A DNA stretch of 64,000 bases, from positions 124,001 through 188,000 of the forward strand of contig VKHL01000046.1 of assembly GCA_015146655.1 (NCBI GenBank). Direction: 5' to 3'. A model generated the notes under the pieces. The model made no database searches and was not told where the DNA came from. It saw only the letters and a program-made list of their open reading frames with translations. Within the stretch, counting starts at the first letter, position 1, and each line of letters starts with the position of its first letter. This DNA is from Ochromonas danica. Lineage: Eukaryota > Sar > Chrysophyceae > Chromulinales > Chromulinaceae. This document shows, one piece after another, positions 55,370-64,000 of the stretch. Made by a program: the position numbers and the translations under genes.

Positions 55370-56008
55370 TCTCAAATGAAAAGATTGAGAAAAGAAGAGC
55401 GTTAGCTATTAAGAAAAGAATAAAATCTCAGGTACAAAAAAAAGAAGGACTTGACTTGACTTGAGAAGAAGAAGAATGTTCTATTCGATTGTGATGATCC
55501 TTGCTGGTGGATGACGAAAGAAGAGACTGGGAAAGATCCGGTCAGTTCTTTGTGGAGACGACTTTCTTATCGAGTAATTCAGGTTTGAAAGTGCGAAAAG
55601 GTGGGATGGAGGTGGGCAGTTGATCTAAACACCACTGTGGATCAAACTGGCAAAAGCGCAGGCAGTGGCGCCGCCACCTTTTCCCAACCTGTCATGACCT
55701 GCTGGTTGGGAACTGTAATGATTAGTTTAGGAAACAACCACTACTGATCAGCTAATCTATTGTTCCAAGTTAGGATAGACTTAACTATGATATCACACAA
55801 TAAATAAAATCCCATCTCATACAATACTTCATCACTACTTGTAACCACAGATTTAAACCTCCCACCTCAGCAAGTTAACAGAGTATAATAGAAACCACTT
55901 CTTTTCCTAATAACGCGTTTCTCAAATGAGTGATCGATGTGAATGATGATCAAAATAGTGTGAAGGACAAGTCCAATCACACACTCTTTATATATAAAAA
56001 AGAGCAAC
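55370..56008. other. divergent intergenic region between ABCA and ZC3H15-like genes
   Basis: 639 bp. A TATATATAAAAAA stretch at 55988-56000 lies directly before the ZC3H15-like start codon. CAAGTTAAC occurs at about 55870. No gene is seen. Confidence 0.4.
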
Positions 56009-57283
56009 ATGTCTGGAAAACAAAAGCCTAGTAAGAAAGCTGTCAAAGAAAAGCAGACCAAAGCGATTGAAGACTCAACCTTTGGTTTAAAGAATAAGAA
56101 CAAATCGAAGAAAGTCCAACAATTTATTGATCGTGTCGAAAAACAAGTCAAACATTCCAATGGTGCTGGAGATGCGGTAAGTAAATTACATTCTTCTCAT
56201 GGTAATAATTTTCTCCTCTAATACTTTTGGTCTCTTCTGCTTCTTTCTCTCTCGCTGTTGTTATCATTGTTATTGTTGCTCTTGTTGGTTTTGGTTATTA
56301 TTGGCTGCCATTGTCATTGCCATTGTTGCTGTTGTTTTTAATGGTAATATTTACAGGCTCGTGCCAAAGAGCTGAAGAAAGAAGCTAAACTAGCTAAACA
56401 ACTGCAAGAAGAAGAGATGAGAGTCTTATTCAACGAGGCGATCGCCAATCAGTTTGGTGTTAAGAAAAGTAAAGCACAAGCTAATGCAGAGAATTTGGGA
56501 TTATTATCAGCAAAGAAGGAAGTATCAGAGTTCTTAGAACAACTTTCTTCTTCAGAATCTGATACTGACAGCGAGTCTGATGATGATGAACACAATGCTT
56601 ATACCTTTCACGATTCAGAGCCTGTAGCTGTGGAGATCTTCCGTGAGAAGACGATAGAAGATATTATTGAAGAACAACGTGCTAAACTTGCTGCAGAAGG
56701 AAAGAAAGGCACACCTGTTACAGAAGAATCCTTTGCCAAATGGCGAGCAGATAAATTACTTCGAAAACAAGCTGAAGCTGAAGCACGTGTTAAGGCAGAG
56801 CAGTTGAAAAAGAAAGGTGGCAAAGGTTTATCTGTGTTGTCAGGCAAAGAGTTATTCTCCTACAATGCCTCCTTGTTCGTGGATGATGAGAGTGCATTTG
56901 ATACTTCTGATGATAACAAGTTGAGTGATGAGTTGAAAGAAATGGAACTCAAGGAAGCTTTACGATTAGAAGAAGAAACAGCTCGTGCTCAAGCAGAGCA
57001 GAAGAGATTAATGGAGGCACAGTTATTGGAGATTGAAGTACGAAAGCATCGTGAAGAAGCACGACGTCAAGCTGCTCGTGCTGCTGATCGTGTCACTTTT
57101 GTCTTCAATGGTATCATCATTAACCAGATTGTCTTCGAGGAAGAGGATGAGGAGGATCTCGAACTTTTCTCTGATGATGAGTTTGCCCGACCTGTCGCAC
57201 CTCTTACCAAAGCAACAGGCGTTGATCAAGTTGGAGAGCAACTTGCTGAGAAGTTAACCATGACAGCAGACGTAGTTGCTTGA
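56009..57283 (+). CDS. ZC3H15/DFRP1 (Tma46)-like DRG-family regulatory protein lacking CCCH zinc fingers
   Basis: Two exons (56009-56176, 56357-57283) give 364 residues. The N-terminus EDSTFGLKNKNKSKKVQQFIDRVEKQVKH matches the start of ZC3H15/Tma46. The DFRP domain is present: TIEDIIEEQRAKLAAEGKKGTPVTEESFAKWRADKLLRKQAEAE, then LSGKELFSYNASLFVDDE. In animals and yeast this domain binds the translation GTPase DRG1/Rbg1. The two CCCH zinc fingers that normally lie between these parts are absent; there is instead a Ser/Asp/Glu-rich stretch and no cysteines. It ends with an acidic segment EEEDEEDLELFSDDEF. Confidence 0.75.
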
Positions 57284-58103
57284 GATTATTACGATGTTAA
57301 ATTAATTCCCTTCTACTCTTGCTCCATGCGCATCTATGTCTTGGGAGATACCTGGGCGATCATCTGCTAGTCTAGGATGATCCGCCATCTTCAAATTTTG
57401 AATCAGGACAGATTGGCACCGGTGCATACTGTATGTGGATACAGTGACGGACTCTGAGAGAAGAGGTTTGTTGTTTGGGTGAGTTGTCTCCATTGAGCTG
57501 ACGATTGAGTAGGTTAGCTAAGGTTGATTTGTTCTCCCCATCAGTGATTCGTGTTGCCGCATAAATCATGTTGGATGTATCCCTCCCATGCACCCACACA
57601 CAATACATCATTTTTATATCTCGCTTTATTGTCATACACTGCCTCTTTTCCACTAAATAGTGGGGCAATTTCTCGGAGTGCGTACTCGAAGTGCTCTCTT
57701 GCAAAACTCGCATTTGCAGAGTTATGGGCTGTTCCCGGATAAAGGTCATTAACTTAAGAAGATTCCCACTCAGCAAAAAACGGCCGTTACGCCATCTTCA
57801 ACAAACGCGTTTCTTCGTCTTTCCCTCATCATTGGATTTCATAATAGAAACTGTTGGGAGTTATGCTTTTACATAACCCCAGATTTCTAGATGTAAAGCC
57901 TGTGCACTTATTGTGTGGCTGTCATGCATCCGGAATGACTGCTGAAGTCATTAATTAATAGTTTATCAGCGTCAATGAGATGGTTTTGGTCTTGTTGACA
58001 AGTCTGAGCTTTGAGACTCGCATAGTGGTCTAGATCTAGCCTCTTCTAGAACCCTGGTTTCTCAACAGAAACGATGAAATTGGATGGAGGTATTTATTAA
58101 AAG
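57284..58103. other. 0.8 kb region with a possible gene remnant on the minus strand
   Basis: On the minus strand about 57530-57745 reads as plausible protein (LYPGTAHNSANASFARE, then EYALREIAPLFSGKEAVYDNKARYKNDVLCVGAWEG), and a neighbouring frame continues with ITDGENKSTLANLLNRQLNG. I recognise no family. It could be an exon pair of an uncalled gene or a decayed gene. Nothing else is seen. Confidence 0.3.
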
Positions 58104-60858
58104 ATGATTGAACCTCTTCGCTATTATAAAGAATGTATGCCAACATTTGAAATAGAAAGACCTATCTTTTGTTCCAATTGTTTACTTCAAAAACAAACAC
58201 GTAATAATCCAGAATTAGCCGTTATTTATTGTCAACATTGTATAACATTAATAGGACAAGATGAACAAGAAGATGGTGCTTATCTATGTAAGATATGTAA
58301 TGATAGTTTACATGGATATGGTGTGAATACAGATCATATACGACAGACAATTGTGAATGGTCCAGGATTACGAAAGAAAGTTATTGTACGTGGTGATGGT
58401 GTAAATTTTCCTTTACCATTAGATAATGTAATGATACAAATGAAAGCAAGGATTTATTTAAATGGTCATCGTGTTCATTCAGAGAAGAAACAAACACTTT
58501 CTTTTCTCACTGGTATGAGTGGGAAATGTGTTCATGTTCAGGTGAGTATTATATTAGTTACAGTAGTAGTTAGTCCTTCCCAGCAGTCATCTCACACACT
58601 GTCTTATCCATCCTCTACCTCCCCTTGCCCTCCCTCCTCTAACCCTTCCCCTCCTCTGACCCTCCTCTTACACTCCCTCATGCTCATTTTGTATGCTGTG
58701 AGAATAGATTCTAGGTGGACGAAACTTGAAAGGAAGAGATCTAACAGGGACGTCTGATCCTTTCATCGTTTATTCTTATTGTGGTAAACCTGTTAGTGCA
58801 ACACGTGTTAAACCTAACACACGTAATCCACGTTGGTTAAATGAAACATTTAAGTTCCAGTGGATGAACATTTAGCTTATCCTCGTGGTACAGTCTCATC
58901 TCAACGAGATTTAATTAAATTAGAAGTCTTTGATCATGATTGGATAACACAAAATGATTTCCTTGGACATGTTGAAATGACTCGAAGTAAGTTGATGAAA
59001 TTAGCTGTCGTAGCAAATGAACAACCTATTCGTTTACCATTAACAAGTAAAGAATTTCATGGAATATTGAATATACAATTTGGTATAGATCATGATTTTC
59101 TACATCTTCGTGTAGTTAGTGGAGAAGATTTAGATAAACAAGATTTATTTAATTATGCTAATCCATATGCTAAAATCTATATAGGAGAAAAGAATTTAAT
59201 TGGTAGTACTATGATATTAAAGAATACAATTCATCCAGAATGGATAACAGGAAATGAATTTCATATTAAGATGAAAGATATTTTAGAGACAGAAGAATTT
59301 GTTGAATCACAAATTCGTTTACATCTTGCTTCTTCAGGTATGATGGGTAATAGTAGTAGTAAGAATCATAATAACAATAACCATAACAACGGTCATAATG
59401 GTCATCATGGTCATCATCGTCGTGAGAGGAAATTGTTTAATGAGTTATCAGAACCATTAAGTGAATATAGTTCATTACCTGATTATTTAGCATTAATACG
59501 AATTGAAATGTATGATCGAAGACCATGGCGTGGTGATGCTTTTTTAGGAAAAATTACTATTTATCCTGAACAATTAAGAAAGATGTTACCTGATTTAATG
59601 ACTCATAATGAATATATGATGTTACAACAACAATTACAAGAAAGTAGTAGTATAGGACTATCATCCAAAGGAATGTCTATTTCACGTTTAATATTAGGTA
59701 ATGTACGAAATAGTTTGAGAAGGATGAGTAATCAAAGTATTGATCTAAGTGGTGTTGATTATGGTATGGAAAATAGTCGGTTATCAAGCACTCGAATGAG
59801 TGGTAGAAAGGAACAGTTGGAATCATCATCATCACCAGCTAACAATATGAACATTCTCAACACTATCAATACACTCACTACTAGTCTATGGCAGTATGTT
59901 CAATCATGGATAGAGAGATGCTTAAATCAATCACAATCACAACCACAACCTCCTGCTGCAGATTCTTCTCGAATATAATTTAGGTTTAGGATTAGCAGAA
60001 AAGGATCATGGTTTTCTAATTGTTCGTTTATTAATTTCTTCTCGTGGAGCAGTGATTAGTGGTTTAGATGAAGGTGTACGTAAGATGACTATTGGAGAGA
60101 CTGCATTAATCAAATGCCGATATGACTCGGCCTATGGTAATTTCACTTTAGGTCCTCATCTTCCTCCTCGAGCGAATATAGTATTTCGAGTTAGATTATT
60201 GGAGATTAATGGTTATGGTCGTCTAGCTATACCAACACGAATTCTACGACGTCTATGGCGTATTATACTAAGTCTCTGCTTGGCCTTCATTCATAGTATT
60301 TTATCATTATTCAAGCAGGAACCAGTTGCTGGAGAAGTTGATAAGAAGAATGGTGGTGCAAAGGATGGTGGAAAACCACGTAAAGGACGAGCTAATACTC
60401 GTTGGAGTTTGTTCTCAGCAGTTTATAACTTGGGATTGGATAATAGTGATGAAGAAAGTGATGATGAAGAAGACAGCTATCTTGATGAGTATGATTATGA
60501 TAATCAATTCAATGAAGCAGAATCAGAAGATAACTTACAACCTAGTGCACCATCACCAGTGACAAAGTTCAAACCTGATCCTCATATCAAGAAGCATTTG
60601 ACTAATTCAGTTAATGCTGGTGCCAAATTAATGTGGAATGTTGAAGAACTGTCTGGTCCCAAAGCTGCTGACAAGCCATCATTCACTGCTCCAGAGAAGA
60701 AGACCTATGAAGCAGATGAATTTACTAAGCAGTTGTTACGGATTCAACAACTTCGAGCTCAAACAGCTCAGATTTCATCAGATTTTAACTTAACGTATAG
60801 ACCGCACACCCATTCAGGGATAAAACTAGAGTTGTGTGAATCTCGTGATTTATTTTAA
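58104..60858 (+). CDS. C2-domain protein with Cys-rich N-terminus and FKBP-like domain, with one apparent frameshift
   Basis: Exon 1 (58104-58541) has three CxxC pairs and a final His (FCSNC, YCQHC, YLCKIC, NTDH), a B-box-like zinc site. Exon 2 starts at 58708 (ILGGRNLKGRDLTGTSDPFIVYSY), a C2 domain. At about 58855 the frame breaks: TTCCAGTGG would read on correctly as FPVDEHLAYPRG if it had one more C, so a single missing base (real or a sequencing error) is likely. A second C2-like unit follows (LHLRVVSGEDLDKQDLFNYANPYAKIYIG). The last exon (59962-60858) holds the C-terminal half of an FKBP fold: GAVISGLDEGVRKMTIGETALIKC, SAYG, LPPRANIVFRVRLLEI. It then has a hydrophobic helix (RIILSLCLAFIHSILSLF) and an acidic tail. 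The donor site before the last exon is not resolved. Confidence 0.6.
60784..60803 (+). repeat. 20-bp inverted repeat, left arm
   Basis: TTTAACTTAACGTATAGACC is the exact reverse complement of 60928-60947. The pair flanks the stop codon of the C2/FKBP gene, with a 124-base spacer. Confidence 0.9.
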
Positions 60859-60927
60859 CATCACATCTCGGTTTTACTAATAAGGCAAGGTAATAATAGT
60901 TAACACTGCTGCTGCTGTGTGTTGATG

Positions 60928-60947
60928 GGTCTATACGTTAAGTTAAA
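60928..60947 (-). repeat. 20-bp inverted repeat, right arm
   Basis: Exact reverse complement of 60784-60803; lies just before the 3' flank of the retroelement. Confidence 0.9.
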
Positions 60948-60949
60948 GT

Positions 60950-62700
60950 GTCGTTCACCGATGAGACCGCTGCGCCAAACTCCCTACCACCTAGTCTCTA
61001 ACCCCCTTCTCTCAATTTCTACCTACTCTATTCCTACCTACTCCTTTCCTATCTGCGCTTTCCTACCGACATAAACCTAACTGACCGATAACTTAACCGA
61101 ACACAAGGACCCATAGTTTAGGCACTAGTAGCGATGAACTTGGTGTACGTTTTGGACAACTTGGCATTAATCCGGGCGACCGCAGGTACTATGTTCCTCA
61201 ACAGCTTCATGACTGGAGATGGGCCAAAACGGGCGTGTATGCCCTCAGTGACGAAGGGGATGCCGGCTGATCGATGAAAGTCTTGGAGGAATGCCAGGGC
61301 TGAAGGACCCAGACGACCTGTAGCTTCCACGTCAAACGTGTAGTATCGTCTAGGCGTCTGCGCCACCAAGGTAGTGTCCTTATTGTAATGTGCGATCTTC
61401 TCTTGGTCCCGGGCTCTGTTCACTGCGTCCGGGTGCAGGTGTGGGGCTTTCCCCGCCCGGAAGTACCGAGGGGCCGCTGGGTTCCCCATCGCGACGTCCA
61501 GGACAAAAGTCTTGATGCCGGTGGGAGTAGGCAGGGAAAGCAGTAAGTCGGAGACCACCGTTACTGACGAGGGAACGAATTCTTCCTCTTCGACCTGAGC
61601 TCCATCTTGCGCTTCTGTGTTGGGGGGACGCCTGACTAGAACCATGTCCGGCTCTTCCACCTTCTTCTCTTTCCAGGAGGAGAGGTCGGAGAACTGTTTG
61701 TGGAGGAACTTCCTCAACATGTCCCTTACGCAATCGTGACGAGCCTTTGTCAAACCCTTGTTGAACTTGCAATCCAAGTAATGGAAGGGTTCAAGTAGGG
61801 AGGCATGGTGGTATGGGGCCGTCTCAGGATGTTGTTGGGGGATATCGTCGATGTCATCCTCGTCATGTTCACCCGGGTTAAGCTCTTGTCCGGCATGGAT
61901 GCTCCGGCATTGGTGGCGTAATTGAGGTCGGGTAACTAAAACTTCCTCCAGGGGATGGAGGAGCAGTCTGGCGCGCAACGCGTGGAGGTAATCCGTCCCG
62001 AGGACGGTGGTCTCGGGGGTAGTGTACAATCCGATTGGAGGGGAGATCCAGCGGCCACTACCTTCGAACCTGGAGCTTAGGAACCAAGCGGCGTGGGCGA
62101 GGCGACCTTCAGCTATCAGACGAGCTTGGAGGGCATCCGCTTCTGCTGAGTAGGCGGCTTCTGCTCGGTCTCGTAAGTCGACTTGACCGCCCCCAAATCC
62201 ATCGGGGAAGTCGTCGGGAGACGGGTTGTTAGCCCCGATCTCGACGTGGGGGAGGTTGGCTAGGGCTTCCGCCAGGTTCCCATCTGCCCCAAAATGCTTC
62301 TGGACGAAAGCCTGAAGCACCTTGCGAGATTGCAAGCGACCCAGTTGTCCAGCAATGCCCGAATGGCGTGGTATGCCGAGCCCTCCCTGATGGAGAGGAA
62401 GGGAGCGGAGGGTGGCCGTTATCTCGATGTCTCTGAATAAAGTGGCTGGGGGAGGAGCGGATTCGTCTGGGGGAGGCTGCGGGGTATGTTCCGCCGCTTG
62501 GCAGACAGCGACGTCTACCTGACAGTCAAAGCTCTTAAGGGCATTGTCCCCCCACTCTTGAACCCTGGCGAGGTAGCCTATCCTAGGGTTGATACAATAA
62601 CGTACCAGATTCAGGCTGGCTGCTGGATCCACCTTAAGTTTCTGTAGAGTCTTGAGGCAGGCGGCTTTGTCCTCGACTATGCGAAGATGGTGGAGCTAAC
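60950..62700 (-). mobile_element. 5'-truncated non-LTR (LINE-type) retroelement, 3' part only
   Basis: An open frame ends at 61118 and runs back in the same frame to about 62697, where similarity to the element stops. It codes for the region after the reverse transcriptase: LVRYCINPRIGYLARV and LPLHQGGLGIPRH resemble the thumb/linker region of LINE polymerases. The C-terminal FVLDVAMGNPAAPRYF, EKIAHYNKDT and FDVEATGRLGPSALAFLQDF resemble the domain that ends many protist LINE ORFs. The DNA is much richer in G and C than its neighbours, which suggests a fairly recent arrival. Loss of the 5' part is usual for target-primed insertion. No poly(A) tail or target-site duplication was identified. 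Confidence 0.6.
61118..62697 (-). CDS. C-terminal part of retroelement polyprotein
   Basis: About 525 residues of open frame, with no ATG required because the 5' part is missing; the first internal ATG-like start would be well inside. There is no RT catalytic YxDD motif here. Proline/glutamate-rich linkers separate the thumb-like region (about 61118 + 1.3 kb and above) from the C-terminal domain. It is likely a dead copy because the RT and upstream domains are absent. Confidence 0.6.
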
Positions 62701-63474
62701 TGGTCTGCAGTTGGAGGTTGTGCAAGCAGCATATCCACTTTCACCAAGATGGGTCTCATCAATGGACAAGAGTATGATTTCAGAGTTAGTGCACAGAATG
62801 CTAACGGAATGTCTGCTCCCAGTGCACCAGTATCAGTAGTACCATCAAATTCTCCTAGTGCTGTGAGAAATGTTCATATCGTGGCAAACACTGCCGAGTT
62901 GCACATCATATGGGATGAACCTGCTATATCCGGTGGGCTACCATATGATTACTCCATCGAAGTGACTGATCCTGAAGAAGGCGTTGCATACCAAGGTACT
63001 CAGTCTGGTAGATTTGTTGAGGTTCAAAGTCTGGCCACCAATGTTCAGTACACTGTAACAATCTATGCTTTCAACAACGTTGATACCAACTATGTCATGT
63101 ACTCAGCTCAGTCGACCACTGTTCCTTCACCAATTGAAGTTACCAGTCTGGAGTGGGACAACGCCCAACCCAACAGCAGTGTCATGAAATGGAATTACAA
63201 TAGTGATGTGTATGCAGTTATTGACTTCTTGTTGGTTATCATGGACGTCACAACTGGTGTGTTTAGCTCTGTATTCGTACCTGCTCACAATGCTGTTCCA
63301 GATGAAACCATCACCCAAGGCCAGAATGGCAATTACAGTTATACCTTTGCATTGACGTCTCTCAATACTGAAACAGTGTCCATGAATAGTGCATCAGATT
63401 CCATGAAAGTGATGGCATTTGCTCGTAATGCAGATGGTATTTCAGGTATGTCTAACATTGCTTTGGTAAGATAA
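62701..63474 (+). CDS. fibronectin type III-domain protein (5' incomplete here)
   Basis: From ATG 62749 there are 241 residues, but the same frame is open upstream to the retroelement edge and reads as the end of an FN3 domain (GGCASSISTFTKMGLINGQEYDFRVSAQNANG). A second FN3-like unit follows (SPSAVRNVHIVANTAELHIIWDEPAISGGLPYDYSIEV, then QYTVTIYAFN), and a third, weaker one. No signal peptide or membrane helix is visible. FN3 proteins of this style occur in bacteria, in protists and in large DNA viruses of protists. Beginning and function are unknown. Confidence 0.6.
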   Translation, partial: WSAVGGCASSISTFTKMGLINGQEYDFRVSAQNANGMSAPSAPVSVVPSNSPSAVRNVHIVANTAELHIIWDEPAISGGLPYDYSIEVTDPEEGVAYQGTQSGRFVEVQSLATNVQYTVTIYAFNNVDTNYVMYSAQSTTVPSPIEVTSLEWDNAQPNSSVMKWNYNSDVYAVIDFLLVIMDVTTGVFSSVFVPAHNAVPDETITQGQNGNYSYTFALTSLNTETVSMNSASDSMKVMAFARNADGISGMSNIALVR

Positions 63475-63529
63475 ACAGTTTTTAATTAATTTTTGAAGTT
63501 ACATCATAATTTCAAAAACGTTAAGTAAT

Positions 63530-63730
63530 TTAAACAGGAGACTTTTCTTCACTATTATGCCTCATTGTTACTAATTCATCTATCTTTTCTTCTGCCTCTA
63601 CATCACGATCAATCATTAGACCACAACATGATATAGTCTTGCACTTGGACTTATAAAACATACGAGCTACACCAAGCAAACATCCTATAACACTGGTTAT
63701 GAAAAAGGTCCAAAATACTTCAGTCAACAT
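63530..63730 (-). CDS. small single-pass membrane protein
   Basis: 66 residues: a hydrophobic N-terminal segment (VFWTFFITSVIGCLLGVARMF), then a Cys-rich basic stretch (YKSKCKTISCCGLMIDRDV) and a charged tail (EAEEKIDELVTM). A start at ATG 63730 is reasonable. The combination resembles short membrane proteins in large DNA virus genomes, but this is memory of a pattern and not an alignment. Confidence 0.45.
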   Translation of the reverse strand: MLTEVFWTFFITSVIGCLLGVARMFYKSKCKTISCCGLMIDRDVEAEEKIDELVTMRHNSEEKSPV

Positions 63731-63781
63731 ACAATCCTAAATTACATTGTGATTTTATTTTATATTTGAATTATAGTATTA

Positions 63782-63931
63782 ATGATTCAATCAATCAAAG
63801 CAGAGGAACTAAGCAAGTTCAATGACTTACTTTCAGATCATTTGTCTGAGCTTACTGAAGAGTTAAAGACATGCACAAATCCCAAGATTAACAAAATACT
63901 GAGAGCAGAGGTGTCAATGTTACATCTATGA
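63782..63931 (+). CDS. short ORF, unknown
   Basis: 49 residues (MIQSIKAEELSKFNDLLSDH and onward), mostly helical and charged. It lies 51 bp from the start of the membrane-protein gene on the opposite strand. Whether it is a complete gene cannot be judged at the window edge. Confidence 0.3.
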   Translation: MIQSIKAEELSKFNDLLSDHLSELTEELKTCTNPKINKILRAEVSMLHL

Positions 63932-64000
63932 TCAATGGATTGTCCAAACACAAGCTGTTTGCATCTAGCTACGAAGAATTGACCAGAGAAAGCGAAAGTT

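Larger units (their letters stand above)
62701..64000. mobile_element. possible edge of an old large-DNA-virus-like insertion (tentative)
   Basis: This end of the window differs from the rest: short intronless genes on alternating strands, very AT-rich spacers, an FN3 protein and a 66-residue single-span membrane protein of a type I associate with nucleocytoplasmic large DNA viruses. There are no hallmark genes (capsid, packaging ATPase, polymerase) in view, so the call rests on style and one weak resemblance. It looks incomplete because the window ends and a retroelement abuts it. Confidence 0.25.

Noticed and set aside
57749-57761. TTAACTTAAGAAG matching the proposed promoter element
   Set aside because: No gene start lies at the proper distance in that orientation, so it is not counted as support for the motif.
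1-64000. Search for CRISPR arrays, bacterial operons and rRNA genes
   Set aside because: No regularly spaced repeats, operon-type spacing or rRNA sequence seen. Spliced genes, histones and tRNA introns show this is eukaryotic nuclear DNA.

Overview
The window is nuclear DNA of a photosynthetic single-celled eukaryote. Genes are close together, most have zero to six short GT-AG introns (about 65-190 bp), and intergenic DNA is AT-rich with CAA/AAT-type microsatellites. A fucoxanthin-type light-harvesting protein and a plastid HAT-repeat RNA factor both begin with a hydrophobic signal peptide, which points to a complex (secondary) plastid. An ochrophyte-like stramenopile or related chromalveolate fits best. 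This is inferred from gene content only.

Layout: 1-5.9 kb holds a tandem duplication of an AGC-type kinase. 6.1-13.4 kb holds a large SDR/aminotransferase fusion, cytochrome c haem lyase with an added twin-CX9C domain, the light-harvesting protein and a tiny zinc-ribbon protein. 13.7-24.3 kb is bounded by two inverted copies of a module made of an intron-bearing tRNA-Tyr and a leucine-rich F-box-like gene. Between them lie a third tRNA-Tyr, IMP-specific 5'-nucleotidase, CBP20 and NUDC. 24.5-29.6 kb holds the plastid HAT-repeat gene and a divergent H2A/H2B pair with histone 3' stem-loops. 29.8-31.4 kb is a decayed element with hairpin-forming inverted repeats. Next to it is a divergent pair: a PD-(D/E)xK nuclease-like protein and an AIG1-like GTPase.

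34-42 kb holds lineage-specific proteins and a TPR protein. Dynactin p27, a TUTase-like nucleotidyltransferase with altered catalytic residues, a full-size ABCA transporter, a ZC3H15/Tma46 homologue without zinc fingers, and a C2-domain/FKBP protein follow. 60.9-62.7 kb is a GC-richer, 5'-truncated non-LTR retroelement. The last 1.3 kb (fibronectin-III protein and tiny intronless ORFs) may be the edge of an old large-DNA-virus-like insertion.

Most identified genes are core functions: mRNA cap binding, chromatin, cytochrome c assembly, dynein transport, purine turnover and ribosome-associated factors. The unusual material is in the duplicated modules, which show blocks of exact identity set in diverged sequence (gene conversion), in several domain fusions or losses, and in the nuclease/GTPase pair beside the repeat element.
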